Shown: piece by piece, positions 5,702-7,603 of the stretch
Layout: each line of letters opens with the position of its first letter
Position numbering within the stretch: the stretch's first letter is position 1
Assembly (NCBI GenBank): GCA_964487295.1
Contig: CAZAQL010000121.1
Span: 1-7,603, forward strand
Reading direction: 5' to 3'
Length of the DNA stretch: 7,603 nt
From: JAPEKQ01 sp964487295
Lineage (GTDB): Bacteria > Joyebacterota > Joyebacteria > Joyebacterales > Joyebacteraceae
Notes under the pieces: generated by a model
Seen by the model: the letters and a program-made list of their open reading frames with translations, nothing else
Told to the model about the DNA's origin: nothing
Database searches by the model: none
Made by a program: the position numbers and the translations under genes

Positions 5702-7603
5702 GTGACGAGATTGCTCCTCATCCATCACTCGCACACCGACGTCGGATACACTGAGCTTCAGAGCCGCATCGAACGGCGGCACGTGGACTTCGTCAGACAG
5801 GCCCTCGCCATCGCCCGCGAAACGGCGGGCAGGCGAGGGCCTCTCTTCGACGGATTCGCATGGACGTGCGAGACGCTGTGGGCCGTCGAGCGGTTCCTCG
5901 AGGCCGCGGGCGCGTCCGAGCGCGACCGGTTCGCCCTGGCCGTTCGCGAGGGGTCGATCGGTCTCACCGCCGGGTATCTCAACTTCAATGAGCTCATCGG
6001 CTACGACCTGCTGCGCGAGGCGTTTCGCAGAGCTCGAGTGGTGGGTGACGAACTCGGTGTCGAGCTGGACTCGGCCATGACGGCCGACATCAACGGGGTA
6101 GGCTGGGCCTACTCCGAGGCGATGCTCGAGCACGGTGTCGGGAACCTCTTCTCGTGCGTGCACACGCACCACGGGATGTACCCGCTCGGCGGAACACAGG
6201 TCCCCTTCTGGTGGGAGTCACCCTCGGGGGGGCGTGTTCTTGTCTGGAGCGGCGAGCACTACCACTACGGCAACGAGCTCGGGCTCGTTCCGGACGCGGT
6301 ATCGTCGTACCTGACCAAGGACGAATGCGACGCGGACATGATCTTCCACGACCACTGGCGCGTGGCCGGCCTCAGGATCCCTCGCTACGTCGAGTCGCTC
6401 CAATCGCGCGGATATCCGTTCGACGTCATCCCGGTAATGGCGTCGGGCCTGAGGACCGACAACGGTCCGCCTTCCCGCCGCGTCGTCGAGATGATCGAGC
6501 GCTGGAACGCCGAGCACGAGGCCTTGTGCCGCATCGAGATGGTGACGCTCTCGGGCTTCTTCAGACGGCTACGCGCGGAGTTGGGCGAGAAGGGCCTCGA
6601 GCTCCCTGTCTGCCGCGGCGACTGGCCGGACTGGTGGTCGGACGGCCCGGGCTCGAGCCCGTCCGGGACGCGGCTCATCCGCGAGGCGCAGCGTGGGCTC
6701 CGTCGCGTGCGAGCGCTTCGCGCGAGTGCCGCCGGAGACGGGGCGCGCAGTGACGTCTCCGGCGGGGGTTTTGCAGCCGCGCCCGGCACCGTCGGCGACG
6801 AGGGGGCGGCGCCCGAGTCTCTGGAGCGCCGCGCGGTCGACGCCATGATGCTGTATGCCGAGCACACGTTCAGTCACGCCTGCGCGATGTCCGAGCCGTG
6901 GCACCCGCTCGTAACGGCGATCTCGGCGCGCAAGCAGGCGTACGCGGCGGTGGCGCACGACCTGGTTGCCGGACTCGAGGACGACGCGCTCGCGGGGCTC
7001 GGGGCGTGCGGGCTCGCTCCGGGCGTGCCGCTTCGCTACGCGGTCCTCAACCCGTTTGCGTACCGTGTGAGCGGCCTCGCGAGGCTCCCCGTCGGTCACT
7101 ACGAATTCAACGAACTGAGCCTCGACCGGGGCGCACGCGTTGTCGATGCCGTTGGCGTCGAGCTGCCGTCGCAACTCGCGAACACGCCGACGGGTGGGGA
7201 GTATCTCGTGTGGCTGGACCTCGCCCCGGGGGAACGGCGCGAACTCGCTGTCGAACCGGCGTGTCGGGCGGCGGTCGACGGAGCGCTCCCGGGAGGAGCG
7301 CTCGAGACCGACCACGTCCGCATCGAGTGGACGCCGGGCGACGGAATCGTGAGCTGGGTGGACCGACTGGCCGGACGTGAGCTCATTCGCCAGGACGCGC
7401 CGCACGCCGCGTTCACGCCCGTCCACGAGGTCACTCCGATGCGCGGACCAGAGGATGCCTGCGGGGTGCGGCTCGCCTTCGTGGACAACCAGTTCGGGCC
7501 GGGTCCGGCCGGGGCGCTGTCGTTTAACGTCATGGCAGCCGTCGCCCAATACTATTCCGACAACCTGCGCACCGAGGTGCTGAAGGGCATCGGCGGCTTC
7601 GGC
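5702..7603 (+). CDS. GH38-like (DUF5054-like) glycoside hydrolase, N-terminal 634 codons, runs off window
   Basis: An uninterrupted frame from GTG at 5702 to the window end, with no stop reached. The start lies 7 bases after the previous stop, with GGGAG at 5687-5691. The N-terminus LLLIHHSHTDVGYTE matches the metal-binding His-x-Asp strand of family 38 alpha-mannosidases (H11, D13). Further candidates are D129 in TADINGVGWAY (position of the GH38 nucleophile and metal-ligand Asp), H154-T-H-H, GDWPDWWSDGPGS (306-318) and AEHTFSH (386-392) for the last metal histidine. The helical part ends near 420; a beta-rich region follows from about 440 (RYAVLNPF onward), as in GH38 enzymes. Residues about 341-375 are a Gly/Ala-rich low-complexity linker. 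There is no signal peptide, so it is probably cytoplasmic. The likely reaction is hydrolysis of alpha-mannosides or related glycans, but the motif spelling is divergent and DUF5054 has no settled function that I know of. The C-terminus is missing. Confidence 0.8.
   Translation, partial: MTRLLLIHHSHTDVGYTELQSRIERRHVDFVRQALAIARETAGRRGPLFDGFAWTCETLWAVERFLEAAGASERDRFALAVREGSIGLTAGYLNFNELIGYDLLREAFRRARVVGDELGVELDSAMTADINGVGWAYSEAMLEHGVGNLFSCVHTHHGMYPLGGTQVPFWWESPSGGRVLVWSGEHYHYGNELGLVPDAVSSYLTKDECDADMIFHDHWRVAGLRIPRYVESLQSRGYPFDVIPVMASGLRTDNGPPSRRVVEMIERWNAEHEALCRIEMVTLSGFFRRLRAELGEKGLELPVCRGDWPDWWSDGPGSSPSGTRLIREAQRGLRRVRALRASAAGDGARSDVSGGGFAAAPGTVGDEGAAPESLERRAVDAMMLYAEHTFSHACAMSEPWHPLVTAISARKQAYAAVAHDLVAGLEDDALAGLGACGLAPGVPLRYAVLNPFAYRVSGLARLPVGHYEFNELSLDRGARVVDAVGVELPSQLANTPTGGEYLVWLDLAPGERRELAVEPACRAAVDGALPGGALETDHVRIEWTPGDGIVSWVDRLAGRELIRQDAPHAAFTPVHEVTPMRGPEDACGVRLAFVDNQFGPGPAGALSFNVMAAVAQYYSDNLRTEVLKGIGGFG
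6729..6772 (+). repeat. Intragenic terminator-like inverted repeat in the GH38-like gene
   Basis: CCGCCGGAGACG (6729-6740) is the exact reverse complement of CGTCTCCGGCGG (6754-6765), with a 13-base loop, followed by GGGTTTT (6766-6772). This has the form of an intrinsic terminator hairpin with a short T-run, but it lies inside an open reading frame that continues for more than 800 bases. It encodes part of the low-complexity linker around residues 343-357. It could attenuate transcription, be a small inserted repeat, or be chance in GC-rich DNA. Confidence 0.7.

Noticed and set aside
6569..7549. A 326-codon open frame on the minus strand
   Set aside because: Antisense to the GH38-like gene, whose plus frame is open throughout and carries recognisable motifs; no motif on this strand.

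Overview
This window is high-GC bacterial DNA in which every gene I can support lies on the plus strand. It resembles genomes of uncultured high-GC lineages in or near the FCB group (Eisenbacteria, Krumholzibacteriota, Gemmatimonadota, Latescibacterota), because those commonly carry long exported Tricorn-like PD40/S41 peptidases, FtsX/MacB permeases and stand-alone Smr proteins. This placement is inference from gene content only, and nothing here fixes the phylum.

Layout. Positions 1-372 are the C-terminal end of an FtsX/MacB-type ABC permease. A 218-base gap follows, with a small hairpin just ahead of the next ribosome binding site. Positions 591-3908 hold a large exported Tricorn-like S41 peptidase with a signal peptide, beta-propeller repeats, a very acidic linker, a core domain, a PDZ domain and the catalytic C-terminus. 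Downstream of it are two perfect palindromes and a strong intrinsic terminator (to 4017), which close that transcription unit.

Positions 4175-7603 hold five co-directional genes: a tiny 4-oxalocrotonate-tautomerase-family protein, a stand-alone Smr-domain protein, a flavin-reductase-like FMN protein, a small four-helix YvlD/'phage holin 4_2' membrane protein, and the N-terminal 634 codons of a GH38-like (DUF5054-like) glycosidase-type protein that runs off the window. The last three are close enough (18 and 7 bases apart) to be one operon. Apart from co-transcription I see no clear shared pathway; they look like housekeeping or accessory enzymes rather than a defence or mobile system.

The most unusual points are these. 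(1) A 41-base tandem repeat covers the end of the smr gene and the gap after it; its last copy, read in the smr frame, would end in an ATGA overlap with the next start codon. (2) A 12-base perfect inverted repeat followed by GGGTTTT, terminator-like in shape, lies inside the GH38-like gene exactly where the protein is low-complexity. (3) The tautomerase keeps Pro1 but lacks the other classical active-site residues. (4) The Tricorn-like enzyme carries a 37-residue acidic tract and active-site substitutions relative to archaeal Tricorn. No RNA genes, CRISPR arrays, insertion sequences or phage modules were seen, and I did not find a convincing new multi-gene system.
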